From NCBI RefSeq assembly GCF_002138415.1, contig NZ_CP015612.1, positions 3,078,001-3,142,000 on the forward strand: a DNA stretch of 64,000 bases, written 5' to 3'. This DNA is from Stenotrophomonas maltophilia (GTDB lineage Bacteria; Pseudomonadota; Gammaproteobacteria; Xanthomonadales; Xanthomonadaceae). Shown one piece after another: positions 55,958-64,000 of the stretch (the first letter of the stretch is position 1; every line of letters starts with the position of its first letter). Under the pieces are notes generated by a model. It was not told where the DNA came from. It saw nothing but the letters and a program-made list of their open reading frames with translations, and did not search any database. A program made the translations under genes and the position numbers.

Positions 55958-57844
55958 TCAGATGCCGCGCACCAGGCGGAAGCCGATGCGCGCGTTGGTG
56001 GTGTCCGAATCCTGCGACTGCCGCCAGGCCGCACGGGTCTGCTCGGGTGCGTTGGCCCAGTTGCCCCCCCGGATCACCCGCGAGCGACAGCCCGGGTTGA
56101 ACCAGGCGGCGCCATCGGAGGGCGCACGCCGGTAACTGGCATGCCAGCAGTCGGCCACCCATTCGCTGAGGTTGCCGCCCATGTCGTGCAGGCCGAAGGT
56201 GTTGGCCTGGAAGCTGGCTACCGGCGCCGGTCCCCACCAGCCATCGCCATAGCCGATGAAGGCGTTGTGCCAATGCCGGCCGGAAGGGGAAACATCCTTG
56301 CTGCCGGTGAAGTTGCCGCTGCCGGGCGGCGGCGTGCCGGCATCGCCCCAGGGGTAGCGCCCGCTGCTGCCAGCGCGCAGTGCATATTCGAATTCGGCCT
56401 CGCTGGGCAGCCGGTAGCTGCGACCGGTCTGCTCGGACAGCCACGCCGCGTAATTCTCGGCATCACGCACGCTGACATGCATCACCGGCGAGTTGCCCAA
56501 CGCGCGGCCGCCGTCATAGTCCGAGCGCCAGTCCACCCCACTGCGGCGGATGAAGTTGCCGCTACGCTCGTCATAGACCACCGAATGGCCACGCCGGGTC
56601 GCGCGCGGGCGCGCATTGGACGCTTTCACGTAGCGTTCGAAATCGCTGACCGTAACCTCGGTGATCGCCATCGCGAAACCGCGATCGAAACGCACATAGT
56701 GCGAAGGACGCTCGGAATCACTGGATCCAGGCTCGGCATCGCCGGCCCCCATCTGGAAACCGCCGTGCGGGACCACCACCATCTGCGGCCCGCGTCCGCC
56801 ATCGCGCATGGCATCGCTGAACACCTGCCCCGGGCGGAAGCTGCCGTAATGGGTGGCCAGATCGATACGCTCGCGCAGCTGGGCGACCACCGCGTCACCC
56901 GGCAGAGCGATGCGCAGGGCCTCGGCCAACTTCTCGCGGGCTGGCTTCAGGCCCTGCGGCGTGGCCAGGTCACGCAGACCGTCATCGCGCAGCTGCAGCA
57001 GCGTGGCGGCACGGATCTGCTCGATGCGCTCGAACGCATCGGCGATGGTCGGCGACGAGTCGCGCACCTTGCTCGCTTCGGCCAGCCAGGTGCCGGCGCT
57101 GGCGAAATCACGCGTGCGTGCCGCGTCTTCGGCGCGGCGGATCAGTCCACTTTCGGCCGCGGCCAGTCCCTGCCGTGCGCGGCTGTTGTCTTCATCCAGC
57201 GCCAGTGCCTCGCGGAAGTTGCCAATGGCACCATCACCATCCTCACCGATCCGGTCCGACCGCAGGTCCTCTTCGCCGGCACGGTTGTAGGCCACCACGC
57301 GCTGCGCGGTCTCGACCCGCCCCTGCAGCGCGCGCACCTTCTCGTCCTTCGGCGCGAGCGTCAGCAATACCAGTGCCTGGCGGCTGGCCTCGGCCAGCGC
57401 CTCGCGCTGCTTCAGCGGCCGCACCAGCAGCGCATCCGCCTGCTGCTGCAGGCGCTGGCGGGCACGTTGCAGGCCCAGTCGGGCCTGGCGGTCATCCGGT
57501 TCCTCTTCCTGCACTGCCAGCCATAACGGAATGGCCGCATCGGCATCCTCGTAGAACCGGCCGGCGGCAGAGGCCTGTTCGGCCGCACGCCGCAACTGGG
57601 CGAGGCTGCGGCCCTGCCGGTCCACCCTGGGGGGCGTCCAGCGCTGTACATCCTCGGCGGCATCCTCACCGGCGATGGTCACGCTGCCCTGCCCGGCCTG
57701 CGGGCGCTCGTCGCTGTCTGCGTCCGCGGACGGGCGCGCCTGTTCCCCGGCACTCCGGTCCGTTGCCGTGGGCGGCGACGGCGTGCAGCCGGCCAGGGCC
57801 ATGGCCAGGGCGGTGCACAGCACGGGCGACAACGGAAAACGCAA
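55958..57844 (-). CDS. Lipoprotein with SUMF1/FGE-fold C-terminal domain
   Basis: 628 residues. Lipobox LAGC (Cys at about 20). Residues about 70-330 are helical and Ala/Arg/Glu-rich, resembling TPR-like repeats. Residues about 350-628 form a formylglycine-generating-enzyme-type fold: VVVPHGGFQMGAG, YRLPSEAEFEYALRAG, YPWGD, DMGGNLSEWVADCW and RVIRGGNWANAPEQ, ending ARIGFRLVR. The two catalytic Cys that follow RGGSW in true FGE are missing, so it is probably not a sulfatase activator but a binding or other enzyme of this fold. Divergent from rnd. Confidence 0.85.
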   Translation of the reverse strand: MRFPLSPVLCTALAMALAGCTPSPPTATDRSAGEQARPSADADSDERPQAGQGSVTIAGEDAAEDVQRWTPPRVDRQGRSLAQLRRAAEQASAAGRFYEDADAAIPLWLAVQEEEPDDRQARLGLQRARQRLQQQADALLVRPLKQREALAEASRQALVLLTLAPKDEKVRALQGRVETAQRVVAYNRAGEEDLRSDRIGEDGDGAIGNFREALALDEDNSRARQGLAAAESGLIRRAEDAARTRDFASAGTWLAEASKVRDSSPTIADAFERIEQIRAATLLQLRDDGLRDLATPQGLKPAREKLAEALRIALPGDAVVAQLRERIDLATHYGSFRPGQVFSDAMRDGGRGPQMVVVPHGGFQMGAGDAEPGSSDSERPSHYVRFDRGFAMAITEVTVSDFERYVKASNARPRATRRGHSVVYDERSGNFIRRSGVDWRSDYDGGRALGNSPVMHVSVRDAENYAAWLSEQTGRSYRLPSEAEFEYALRAGSSGRYPWGDAGTPPPGSGNFTGSKDVSPSGRHWHNAFIGYGDGWWGPAPVASFQANTFGLHDMGGNLSEWVADCWHASYRRAPSDGAAWFNPGCRSRVIRGGNWANAPEQTRAAWRQSQDSDTTNARIGFRLVRGI

Positions 57845-57928
57845 GCAGGATCTCCTTCAGCACGGATGCGGACCGACGTTAGGCTATTCTCCCCTGCCTG
57901 AGCAAACCCGAGTAGTAGGCCCTGACCT

Positions 57929-59008
57929 GTGGCAACCTGGATCACCACCCCCGCCGAGCTGGATCCGTACTTCCAGCAGCGTCCGGCCCGCATCGGCCTG
58001 GACACCGAATTCATCCGTGAACGCACCTTCTGGCCGCAGCTGGCCCTGGTGCAGATGGCGGTCGGGCAGGACATCCTGCTCATCGACCCGCTGATTCCCG
58101 GCATGACCGAGGCGCTTGCGCATTGGCTGGCCGATGAATCCATCACCAAGGTAATGCACAGCGCCAGCGAAGACCTGGTTGCCTTCAAGTGGGCCTGCGG
58201 CGTGCTGCCGCGACCGCTGTTCGACACCCAGATCGGGGCATCGCTGGCCGGCATAGGCGGCGGCATGGGCTACCAGAAGCTGGTGGCGGAGATCACCGGA
58301 GTGGCGCTGGCCAAAGGCGAGACCCGCTCGGACTGGATGCGCCGCCCGCTGTCCGAGTCGCAGCTGCAGTACGCCGCCGACGACGTCGAGCACCTGTTCG
58401 CGCTGCATGACGCCATCGATGCAAAGCTGCAGGCGCTGGGCCGCCAGCAGTGGCTGCAGGACGACGGCGAGCGCCTGCTGGCCAGCGTTGCCAATGACGA
58501 AGACCGCTGGCCGCACCTGGCGATGCGCTCGGCACAGTTCCTCGACGCTGACGCGCAGCACCGCCTGCTGCGCCTGCTGCGCTGGCGCGATGTGCAGGCA
58601 CGCAGCAGCGACCGCCCGCGAAGCTGGATCCTGGACAACGAACTGGCCGCCACGCTGGCACGCACGCCACCGGCCGATGCCGCTGCGCTGGCCAAGCTGT
58701 TCGAACAATTCCCGAAGGCACCGCGCAAGCTCGCTGGCGCTGTGTGGCAGGCGCTGGACACACCGCTGGCCGATGAGGCCGAGGCACCGCTGGCGCTGCC
58801 GGCCAACGACAGCAACAAGCAGGCACTGAAGAAGCTGCAGGATGCCGTGGCCGAGCGCAGCCGCGAGCTGGGCCTGCCGGATGGCGTGCTGGCCTCGCGC
58901 AAGCACCTGGAAAGCTATCTGGAACGTCGCCAGTGGCCCACCGCACTGGCCGGCTGGCGCCAGCAGGAACTGGAATCGCGACTGCAGGCCCTGCTGCCCG
59001 CAGCTTGA
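57929..59008 (+). CDS. rnd: Ribonuclease D
   Basis: 3'-5' exoribonuclease that trims tRNA precursors. 359 residues (E. coli 375). DEDD-Y exonuclease motifs: IGLDTEFIRE, HSASEDLVAF, DTQIGASLAG and YAADDVEHLFALH; then two HRDC-like helical domains. GTG start at 57929 reading MATWITTPAEL. Divergent from the SUMF1-fold lipoprotein gene. A GC hairpin without a T run (59020-59044) follows. Confidence 0.95.
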   Translation: MATWITTPAELDPYFQQRPARIGLDTEFIRERTFWPQLALVQMAVGQDILLIDPLIPGMTEALAHWLADESITKVMHSASEDLVAFKWACGVLPRPLFDTQIGASLAGIGGGMGYQKLVAEITGVALAKGETRSDWMRRPLSESQLQYAADDVEHLFALHDAIDAKLQALGRQQWLQDDGERLLASVANDEDRWPHLAMRSAQFLDADAQHRLLRLLRWRDVQARSSDRPRSWILDNELAATLARTPPADAAALAKLFEQFPKAPRKLAGAVWQALDTPLADEAEAPLALPANDSNKQALKKLQDAVAERSRELGLPDGVLASRKHLESYLERRQWPTALAGWRQQELESRLQALLPAA

Positions 59009-59019
59009 TATCGCCGGGC

Positions 59020-59044
59020 GCGGGGGCATTGGCTCGGCCCCCGC
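59020..59044 (+). terminator. GC hairpin after rnd
   Basis: GCGGGGGC / GCCCCCGC with a 9-nt loop, no T run; a weak terminator at best. Confidence 0.45.
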
Positions 59045-59129
59045 GGCGTCGGAATGAGCATCTGCCACCCTTGCCGGCGCGCGCGCGGGCCTGTCCAATA
59101 GCGGCCCCGCTACTGTTGGATGGCTTCAG

Positions 59130-61202
59130 ATGACAAATGGAATTGCGAAGGACGGCCTCTCCGTCGAGGACCTGGCCTGGCGCACGCAGGCGCGTACCGC
59201 GCTGCAGGAACACGACCATGCAGCGCTGGATGCACTGCTGGCCCCTCACGAACACGCCTGGCTGGACGGCGCGCGTGCGCTGCCGGGCATCCGCTGGCGC
59301 CTGCGCAACCTGCAGGACAAGGTCCTGACTCTGGATGAGCGCCTGCAGCAGGCACAGCGATGGGTCGCCGCCGCACCACACAGCTACTACGCCTGGCTGC
59401 GCCTGGGTGCGTGCTGGCAGGATGCTGCCGGCGAACTGCGCAGCGCCGACGTGGCCGCACTGGTGGAGGACAGCCAGTGGCTGGCCGCGCAGCTGGCCCG
59501 CGACCACGCCGTGCACGCCTACCTGCAGGCGATCCCGCTGTCGTCGCGCCCGGCACTGGCGCTGGATGGCATCAAGCGCATCACCAGCTACCTGCGCGAG
59601 CCGAACTGGCTGCTCGCGCTGCAGGCCGGGCAGCCGGCGCAGTCTGACGAGGCCGCATTGGCTGAACATTATCCGCAGGCGTGGCCGCAGGCGCTTCAGC
59701 TGCTGTCGCGCTTCGGTGCGCCGCTGCAGGACCTGCCCGACAGCCTGCCGCCGCTGCTGCATGACCGCAGCCAGGACGACTTCGATGCGCCGCTGGCGTA
59801 CTGGATGCGCCTGGTGCTGGAACAGCGCCCCGACGACCTGAGCACGCTGGAAGACACCCTGTACTTCCTGTACCCGCGCTGGGGTGGCAGCCACGAGGCA
59901 ATGGAAGACTTCATCGAGGGCAGCTGGTGCCGCGGCCTCGACCTGGCGCAGAGCAATGCACTGCGCTGGCGCAAGGCGCAGGACTGGCTGGCCGAGTCCC
60001 CGCAGCGCGATGACAGCGAAACCGTAGCGGCGCACGAGCGGGCGTACACGCAGATCCTCGACTGGCACCTGGACCGCAACCTGCGCGCGGAGGTACTGAC
60101 CCAGCGCGCCGGACTGCGTTACCGGCTCGGCCGCCATGAGGATGTCGAGAACGACGTGCAGTGGGACGCCCAGCACATGCAGGCGGTGTTCGAGGACCTG
60201 CAGCAGGCCTGGGCGCTGGACCGCGACATGGTCCTGCACGAAGGCCTCAGCAATCTCGAGGCCTGCACCTGGTTTGCCCACGTCGACGGTGCCGAGGCAC
60301 TGTTTGCCCAGGTGGTGGACTACGCCGCGCGCGAAGGTGATTCAGCGATCGGCCTGCTCTGGGCCGCGACGGCCATCGAGCATGGGCTGCTTGGCCAGAC
60401 CGCCGACCCGGAACGCGCTGCGCCCTTGCTGCAGCGCGCATTGAAACTGGCGCCGCAGGAGAACACCTCGGCTGTCACCTTCGCCGCCAATCTGTTCTGC
60501 GATGTCTCACAGACAGCCGGCCTGTCGCTGCTGCAGCGCATGGCCGACGATGGCGACGCCGGCGCCATGTCGGCACTGTGCGACCTGTACAAGGGCCGCC
60601 TGGGTGGCCGTGATCAGCCGCAGTTCGCTGATGCAGAGAAGGCCGCGTACTGGCAGGAACGCGCCGTGGAAGGCGGCGACCTGATCGCCACCTACAACCT
60701 TGGCGTGCGCCTGGTCGCTGCCGGTGGTGCAGACAACGAAGCGCGCGCACGTGAGCTGTACCTGCGCTGCCTGGACGAAGCGGAAACCGGTGAACGCGTC
60801 TGGGGCCCGACCTGCCGCAACCTGGCCTGCCTGGCCCTGGACGGCCAGAACGACGCGCACAAGCGCGAAGCGGTCGAGCGTGCGTTGATTCCGCTGTGGT
60901 GGCGCGGCGATGACGACGACAAGCTGTGGGCCGCCGGCTATCTGGCCGACATCTACCACTTCGGCAATGGCGTGCCGGCCAATGCGTTCCTGGCGCTGAC
61001 CTGGCTGCAACGCGCCAGCGAGATCGATCCGGAGTATGTGGACGTGGTACGCATGACGCCGCTGATCAACGGCGCAGGCCGCTGGTTCGGCGCCAGCCGC
61101 GCACGCAAGCAGCAGGAACAGGACCGCCAGCAGGTGGACAGCGCCACCTGGGCCCTGACCTTCGGCCAGCGCAGCCAGGACAGCGACCTCACCGCGGTCT
61201 GA
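59130..61202 (+). CDS. DUF4034/Sel1-like repeat protein of unknown function
   Basis: 690 residues, no signal peptide or membrane helix, rich in Ala, Leu, Trp, Asp and Glu. The N-terminal half resembles DUF4034 proteins (LPGIRWRLRNLQDKVLTLDE, YFLYPRWGGSHEAMEDFI). The C-terminal half has Sel1/TPR-like units: DAGAMSALCDLYKGRLGG, KAAYWQERAVEGGDLIATYN and LWAAGYLADIYHFGNGVPAN. This suggests a cytoplasmic scaffold. Such proteins sometimes accompany toxin or effector loci, but nothing here shows that. It stands alone between rnd and a bidirectional terminator. Confidence 0.7.
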   Translation: MTNGIAKDGLSVEDLAWRTQARTALQEHDHAALDALLAPHEHAWLDGARALPGIRWRLRNLQDKVLTLDERLQQAQRWVAAAPHSYYAWLRLGACWQDAAGELRSADVAALVEDSQWLAAQLARDHAVHAYLQAIPLSSRPALALDGIKRITSYLREPNWLLALQAGQPAQSDEAALAEHYPQAWPQALQLLSRFGAPLQDLPDSLPPLLHDRSQDDFDAPLAYWMRLVLEQRPDDLSTLEDTLYFLYPRWGGSHEAMEDFIEGSWCRGLDLAQSNALRWRKAQDWLAESPQRDDSETVAAHERAYTQILDWHLDRNLRAEVLTQRAGLRYRLGRHEDVENDVQWDAQHMQAVFEDLQQAWALDRDMVLHEGLSNLEACTWFAHVDGAEALFAQVVDYAAREGDSAIGLLWAATAIEHGLLGQTADPERAAPLLQRALKLAPQENTSAVTFAANLFCDVSQTAGLSLLQRMADDGDAGAMSALCDLYKGRLGGRDQPQFADAEKAAYWQERAVEGGDLIATYNLGVRLVAAGGADNEARARELYLRCLDEAETGERVWGPTCRNLACLALDGQNDAHKREAVERALIPLWWRGDDDDKLWAAGYLADIYHFGNGVPANAFLALTWLQRASEIDPEYVDVVRMTPLINGAGRWFGASRARKQQEQDRQQVDSATWALTFGQRSQDSDLTAV

Positions 61203-61207
61203 AACAA

Positions 61208-61247
61208 TGAAGAGGGCGGCCCGGATCACCGGGCCGCCCTCTTCATT
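61208..61247. terminator. Strong bidirectional hairpin between convergent genes
   Basis: An 18-bp perfect stem, ATGAAGAGGGCGGCCCGG with its complement, and an ATCA loop. It separates the DUF4034-like gene from the TonB receptor gene. Confidence 0.8.
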
Positions 61248-61290
61248 CCAGCGGTGCGATGGCGGGATGGCCCGCCATCGCAACAGTGCC

Positions 61291-63621
61291 TTACCAGTTC
61301 ATGTTCAGCGAGACGCCGACAGTGCGCGGCTCGTTGTAGACCGCGGCCATGTAGTTCTCGATCACACCCTTGAGGTTCTTCTCGTTGGTGATGTTGCGCG
61401 CGAACAGCGCCACTTCGTAGGCACCGTAGTTGCCCGAGTAGCCGATCTTCAGGCCGCCCTCGAAGTCACCCTTGGAGTTGAACTCCTTGCTGTCGTACAG
61501 CACGAAGCTGGTGTAACCCTGCTTGTTCCAGTCGGTGGACACGAACATGGTGCCGGCGTCGCTGACCGGGAAATCGTAGCGGGCGGCCAGGTTGACGTTG
61601 TACTTCGGCGCGTTCGGCAGCGGATTGCCGTCGATCTGGGCGAAGGTGTTGGCACCGACCTTGATGGTCGGGTCGCCGACGGTGCAGACCACCTGGCCGT
61701 TGAGGCCGCAGACCTGCGCGTAGACGCGCTTGTCCTTGATCTCGCTGTGCAGCAGGCTCAGGCCGGCGCTCAGGGTCAGGTTCGGGATCGGGCGCAGCTC
61801 CATGTCGGCTTCGAAGCCGTAGGCCTTGGCCTTGTCGGCGTTGAACAGCACGCCGTTGCCGTCCGAATCGTTGCCGTTGAGCTGGATGTCGTTGACGGTG
61901 TAGGTGAACGCGGTGGCGTTCAGGCGCAGGCGGTTGTCCCACAGGCTGCTCTTCACGCCCGCTTCCCAGGACAGGATCGTCTCGGAATCGGCGGTGGTGA
62001 AATCGGCATTGAACACCGCCGAACGGCCCTGGATGGTCGGGCCGCGGAAGCCACGCGCGACCTTGGCGTAGACGCTCACGTCCGGCGTGATCTGGTACAT
62101 CGCGCTCAGATCCCAGCTCGGGGTGGTGTCGGACATCTTGACGTCGGTGCGGCCCTTGTAGGTGACCACGCCAGCGGCAGTGTCAGCGGTCTTCAGCAGG
62201 CGGGTGTGCTTCTCGTCCTTGGTCTGGCGCAGGCCGGCGGTGACGGTGAACTTGTCAGTGAAGGCGTAGCTCAGCTGGCCGAAACCGGCCCACGAGGTGT
62301 TCTTGTTGCGCAGGCGCACCCAGTTGTTCGGGTTGCGTGCCGCGCCCTGCAGGAACCACGCGCGCTGGTAGAAGTCGGTGGTGTCGCTGCCGTTGAAGTA
62401 GAACGCACCGGCCTGCCACTGCAGGGCGTTGTCGTCATGGCTGGCCAGGCGGAATTCCTGGGTCCACTGGTCCAGGTCGCGGATGCGGCCCATCGACTGG
62501 CCGTAGCCGTTCGGCACGCCGTTGACCGGGAAGTTCACCGCGGCACCGCCGTCGGTGTCGCCGCGGCTGTAGCCGGAGGTGGTTTCGTAGGCGGTGATCG
62601 AGGTGAAGTCGATCGCGCCGAAGTCGTAACGCGCCTTCACCGAGCCACCGTAGGTCTTGTAGGCCTGCGGGTTGTTGTCGGCTTCGTCGTAGGCGACCTG
62701 GTCGCGCGGCACGTCGGTCTTGTTCGAGCCCTTGGTCAGCGCACCGCGCAGGAACAGGGTCGAGGTGCCTTCGTAGTCACGGGCGTGGGCCGAGGCCAGG
62801 ATCGAGAACTGGTCGCTCGGGGTCAGCAGCAGCTGCGCGCGCACGTTTCGGTCATCGAAGCCGCCCATGGCGTTCTTCTTCGGGCTGACCGTGCCGTCGG
62901 CGCTCGGGCCCTTGTAGGTGTTGTCGACGTAGTCGTCGCGGTGCTGGTACAGGGCCGACACGCGGAACGAGGCGATGTCGTTGATCGGGCCGCCGAAGCC
63001 GCCGTCGATCGACACGCTGTTATAGGTCGCGTAGCTGGCGCTGACGCGGCCGGTGTAGTCCTGGGTCGGCTTCAGGGTGTCGAACTTGATGATGCCGGCG
63101 GTGGTGTTGCGGCCGAACAGCGAGCCCTGCGGGCCGCGCAGCACTTCCACCTGGTCCACGTCATAGACCGGATTGGACTTCAGCACCACGTGTTCCAGCA
63201 CCACGTCGTCCTGGATGATCGACACCGGCTGCGAGGCACCCAGGTAGAAGTCGATGTTGCCCAGACCACGGATGTAGAAGCGCGGGAAGATACGGCCGGT
63301 GGTGGTTTCCGCATACAGGCTCGGCACGCGGCCGGACAGCGCCAGCAGGGTATCGTCGCCGCCGGCGGTGAAGTCGCGCATGCGCTCGCCCTGCACCACG
63401 CCCACCGAGACCGGCACTTCCTGCAGGTTCTGCTCGCGGTGTTCGGCGGTCACGGTGATCGTGTCCAGGCCGGTCGGGGTCGGCGCGCTGTCCTGCGCGG
63501 CGGCACCGAAGCTGCCGACCAGGGCCAGGCCGGCACAGGCCAGGGCCAGCGGGCGGCGGCGGAAGGAAACAAAGGAAGACGACATACCCGACAGGCGGCG
63601 GGAATCGGAATGGGAGGGCAT
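61291..63621 (-). CDS. TonB-dependent outer-membrane receptor
   Basis: 776 residues. Signal peptide ends about residue 42 (GSFGAAAQ). TonB box LDTITVTAEH, plug domain about 50-165 (SIIQDDVVLEH, VEVLRGPQGSLFGRNTTAG) and a 22-strand-type barrel to the C-terminal Trp (VGVSLNMNW). The RGPQGSLFGRNTTAG block is typical of the large xanthomonad and sphingomonad receptor families. The ligand is not evident: no Fur box is seen upstream and no uptake genes adjoin. The start at 63621 (MPSHSDSRR) is uncertain; MSSSFVSF 12 codons later is also possible. Confidence 0.9.
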   Translation of the reverse strand: MPSHSDSRRLSGMSSSFVSFRRRPLALACAGLALVGSFGAAAQDSAPTPTGLDTITVTAEHREQNLQEVPVSVGVVQGERMRDFTAGGDDTLLALSGRVPSLYAETTTGRIFPRFYIRGLGNIDFYLGASQPVSIIQDDVVLEHVVLKSNPVYDVDQVEVLRGPQGSLFGRNTTAGIIKFDTLKPTQDYTGRVSASYATYNSVSIDGGFGGPINDIASFRVSALYQHRDDYVDNTYKGPSADGTVSPKKNAMGGFDDRNVRAQLLLTPSDQFSILASAHARDYEGTSTLFLRGALTKGSNKTDVPRDQVAYDEADNNPQAYKTYGGSVKARYDFGAIDFTSITAYETTSGYSRGDTDGGAAVNFPVNGVPNGYGQSMGRIRDLDQWTQEFRLASHDDNALQWQAGAFYFNGSDTTDFYQRAWFLQGAARNPNNWVRLRNKNTSWAGFGQLSYAFTDKFTVTAGLRQTKDEKHTRLLKTADTAAGVVTYKGRTDVKMSDTTPSWDLSAMYQITPDVSVYAKVARGFRGPTIQGRSAVFNADFTTADSETILSWEAGVKSSLWDNRLRLNATAFTYTVNDIQLNGNDSDGNGVLFNADKAKAYGFEADMELRPIPNLTLSAGLSLLHSEIKDKRVYAQVCGLNGQVVCTVGDPTIKVGANTFAQIDGNPLPNAPKYNVNLAARYDFPVSDAGTMFVSTDWNKQGYTSFVLYDSKEFNSKGDFEGGLKIGYSGNYGAYEVALFARNITNEKNLKGVIENYMAAVYNEPRTVGVSLNMNW

Positions 63622-63815
63622 GGAATGCTCTGAGGAGGCGTCCGTGCGGCCTGCGCGAGCCGGGCGGCAAAAAGGAAAATAACTGCGCAAGCCGCCATTA
63701 TCCCCCAAATTGTTACGATTTCGTTGCGCGGCACTCAAGCCCATCCAAACAAGCGGTTTCGGCACAGTCAGCTGCTGATGTGCCACATGTCTCGATATGA
63801 AATTCCTTGATCGGC
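63622..63815. other. Intergenic region before tRNA-Ala
   Basis: No gene seen. On the minus strand GATAAT (63697-63702) could be the -10 of the TonB receptor gene, with no good -35. Confidence 0.4.
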
Positions 63816-63844
63816 TTGGCAAGGAGCAAGCGCTTGGCTAGACT
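63816..63844 (+). promoter_or_regulatory. Sigma-70 promoter of tRNA-Ala
   Basis: TTGGCA (63816-63821) and TAGACT (63839-63844) spaced by 17 bp; the start would be about 7 bp before the tRNA. Confidence 0.75.
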
Positions 63845-63857
63845 GAAGCCCTGCCGT

Positions 63858-63933
<76 letters not shown>

Positions 63934-63944
63934 CTATTCAGAAG

Positions 63945-63977
63945 AACCCGCAGATCTCCGTGATCTGCGGGTTTTTT
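63945..63977 (+). terminator. Terminator after tRNA-Ala
   Basis: 12-bp stem AACCCGCAGATC / GATCTGCGGGTT, 5-nt loop, then a T run. Confidence 0.9.
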
Positions 63978-64000
63978 CTTTTAGCGCCCGCGGCTCAGGC

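Noticed and set aside
55958..57844. Annotation as formylglycine-generating enzyme
   Set aside because: The catalytic Cys pair is missing and no sulfatase gene is adjacent.
61291..63621. Iron-siderophore receptor assignment for the TonB-dependent receptor
   Set aside because: No Fur box or siderophore uptake genes are visible; the ligand cannot be inferred.

Overview
This window is a stretch of core chromosome from a gamma-proteobacterium of the family Xanthomonadaceae, almost certainly Stenotrophomonas (S. maltophilia complex). Three things point there. Arginine is made by the xanthomonad acetylated route (acetylornithine transcarbamylase plus acetylcitrulline deacetylase, with a fused N-acetylglutamate synthase/kinase). 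GTAG-type palindromic REPs (the SMAG family described in S. maltophilia) occur throughout. The DNA is GC-rich and the gene neighbourhoods are xanthomonad. I see no prophage, insertion sequence, CRISPR array or defence island.

Layout. 1-3.4 kb: cytochrome bd oxidase cydABX, then two identical tRNA-Pro(CGG) genes, each with its own promoter and terminator. 3.5-10.8 kb: an MFS transporter behind a 12-C tract, then the pgaABCD (hmsHFRS/xag-like) poly-N-acetylglucosamine biofilm operon with a perfect CRP/Clp palindrome just upstream. 10.8-21.8 kb: a ten-gene minus-strand operon argF'-argG-argE'-argB-GNAT-argC-argH-yciI-proB-proA, preceded by a candidate leader-peptide attenuator rich in Arg codons. 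21.8-30 kb: a secreted hypothetical protein, cysS, sufE, an MFS exporter, a histone-H1-tailed DksA-like protein, yidD, dihydroorotase and an M23 peptidase. 30-41.9 kb: a four-gene unit mtaD-ubiG-gph-isoprenoid-synthase-like, efp divergent from epmB (both act in EF-P lysylation), a PhnD-like sensor coupled to a GGDEF/EAL enzyme, trmJ divergent from suhB, and htpX. 41.9-44.4 kb: gluQ, phbB, phaR. 44.4-53 kb: the conserved nnr-tsaE-amiC-mutL cluster followed by a DUF1684 lipoprotein and a TraB/GumN protein, with queG divergent. 53-64 kb: xseA, an M48 peptidase, a SUMF1-fold lipoprotein, rnd, a large DUF4034/Sel1-like protein, a TonB-dependent receptor and tRNA-Ala(CGC).

The most unusual content lies between genes. 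Two convergent intergenic regions (40425-40867 and 54441-54972) are built as large inverted composites: two opposed copies of a long repeat flank GTAG REPs. In the second, the two copies carry 15-26 bp stems of different sequence that still pair, which implies selection on structure. A six-copy, 32-nt array of REP hairpins follows pgaD, and several palindromic elements begin exactly at a stop codon.

Functional themes: c-di-GMP/Clp-linked surface polysaccharide, arginine/proline synthesis from glutamate, EF-P modification, and envelope maintenance (HtpX, M48, AmiC, M23, TonB receptor). Start codons were chosen by Shine-Dalgarno match, family length and overlap with the preceding gene. Nothing was run computationally, so family assignments rest on recognised motifs.
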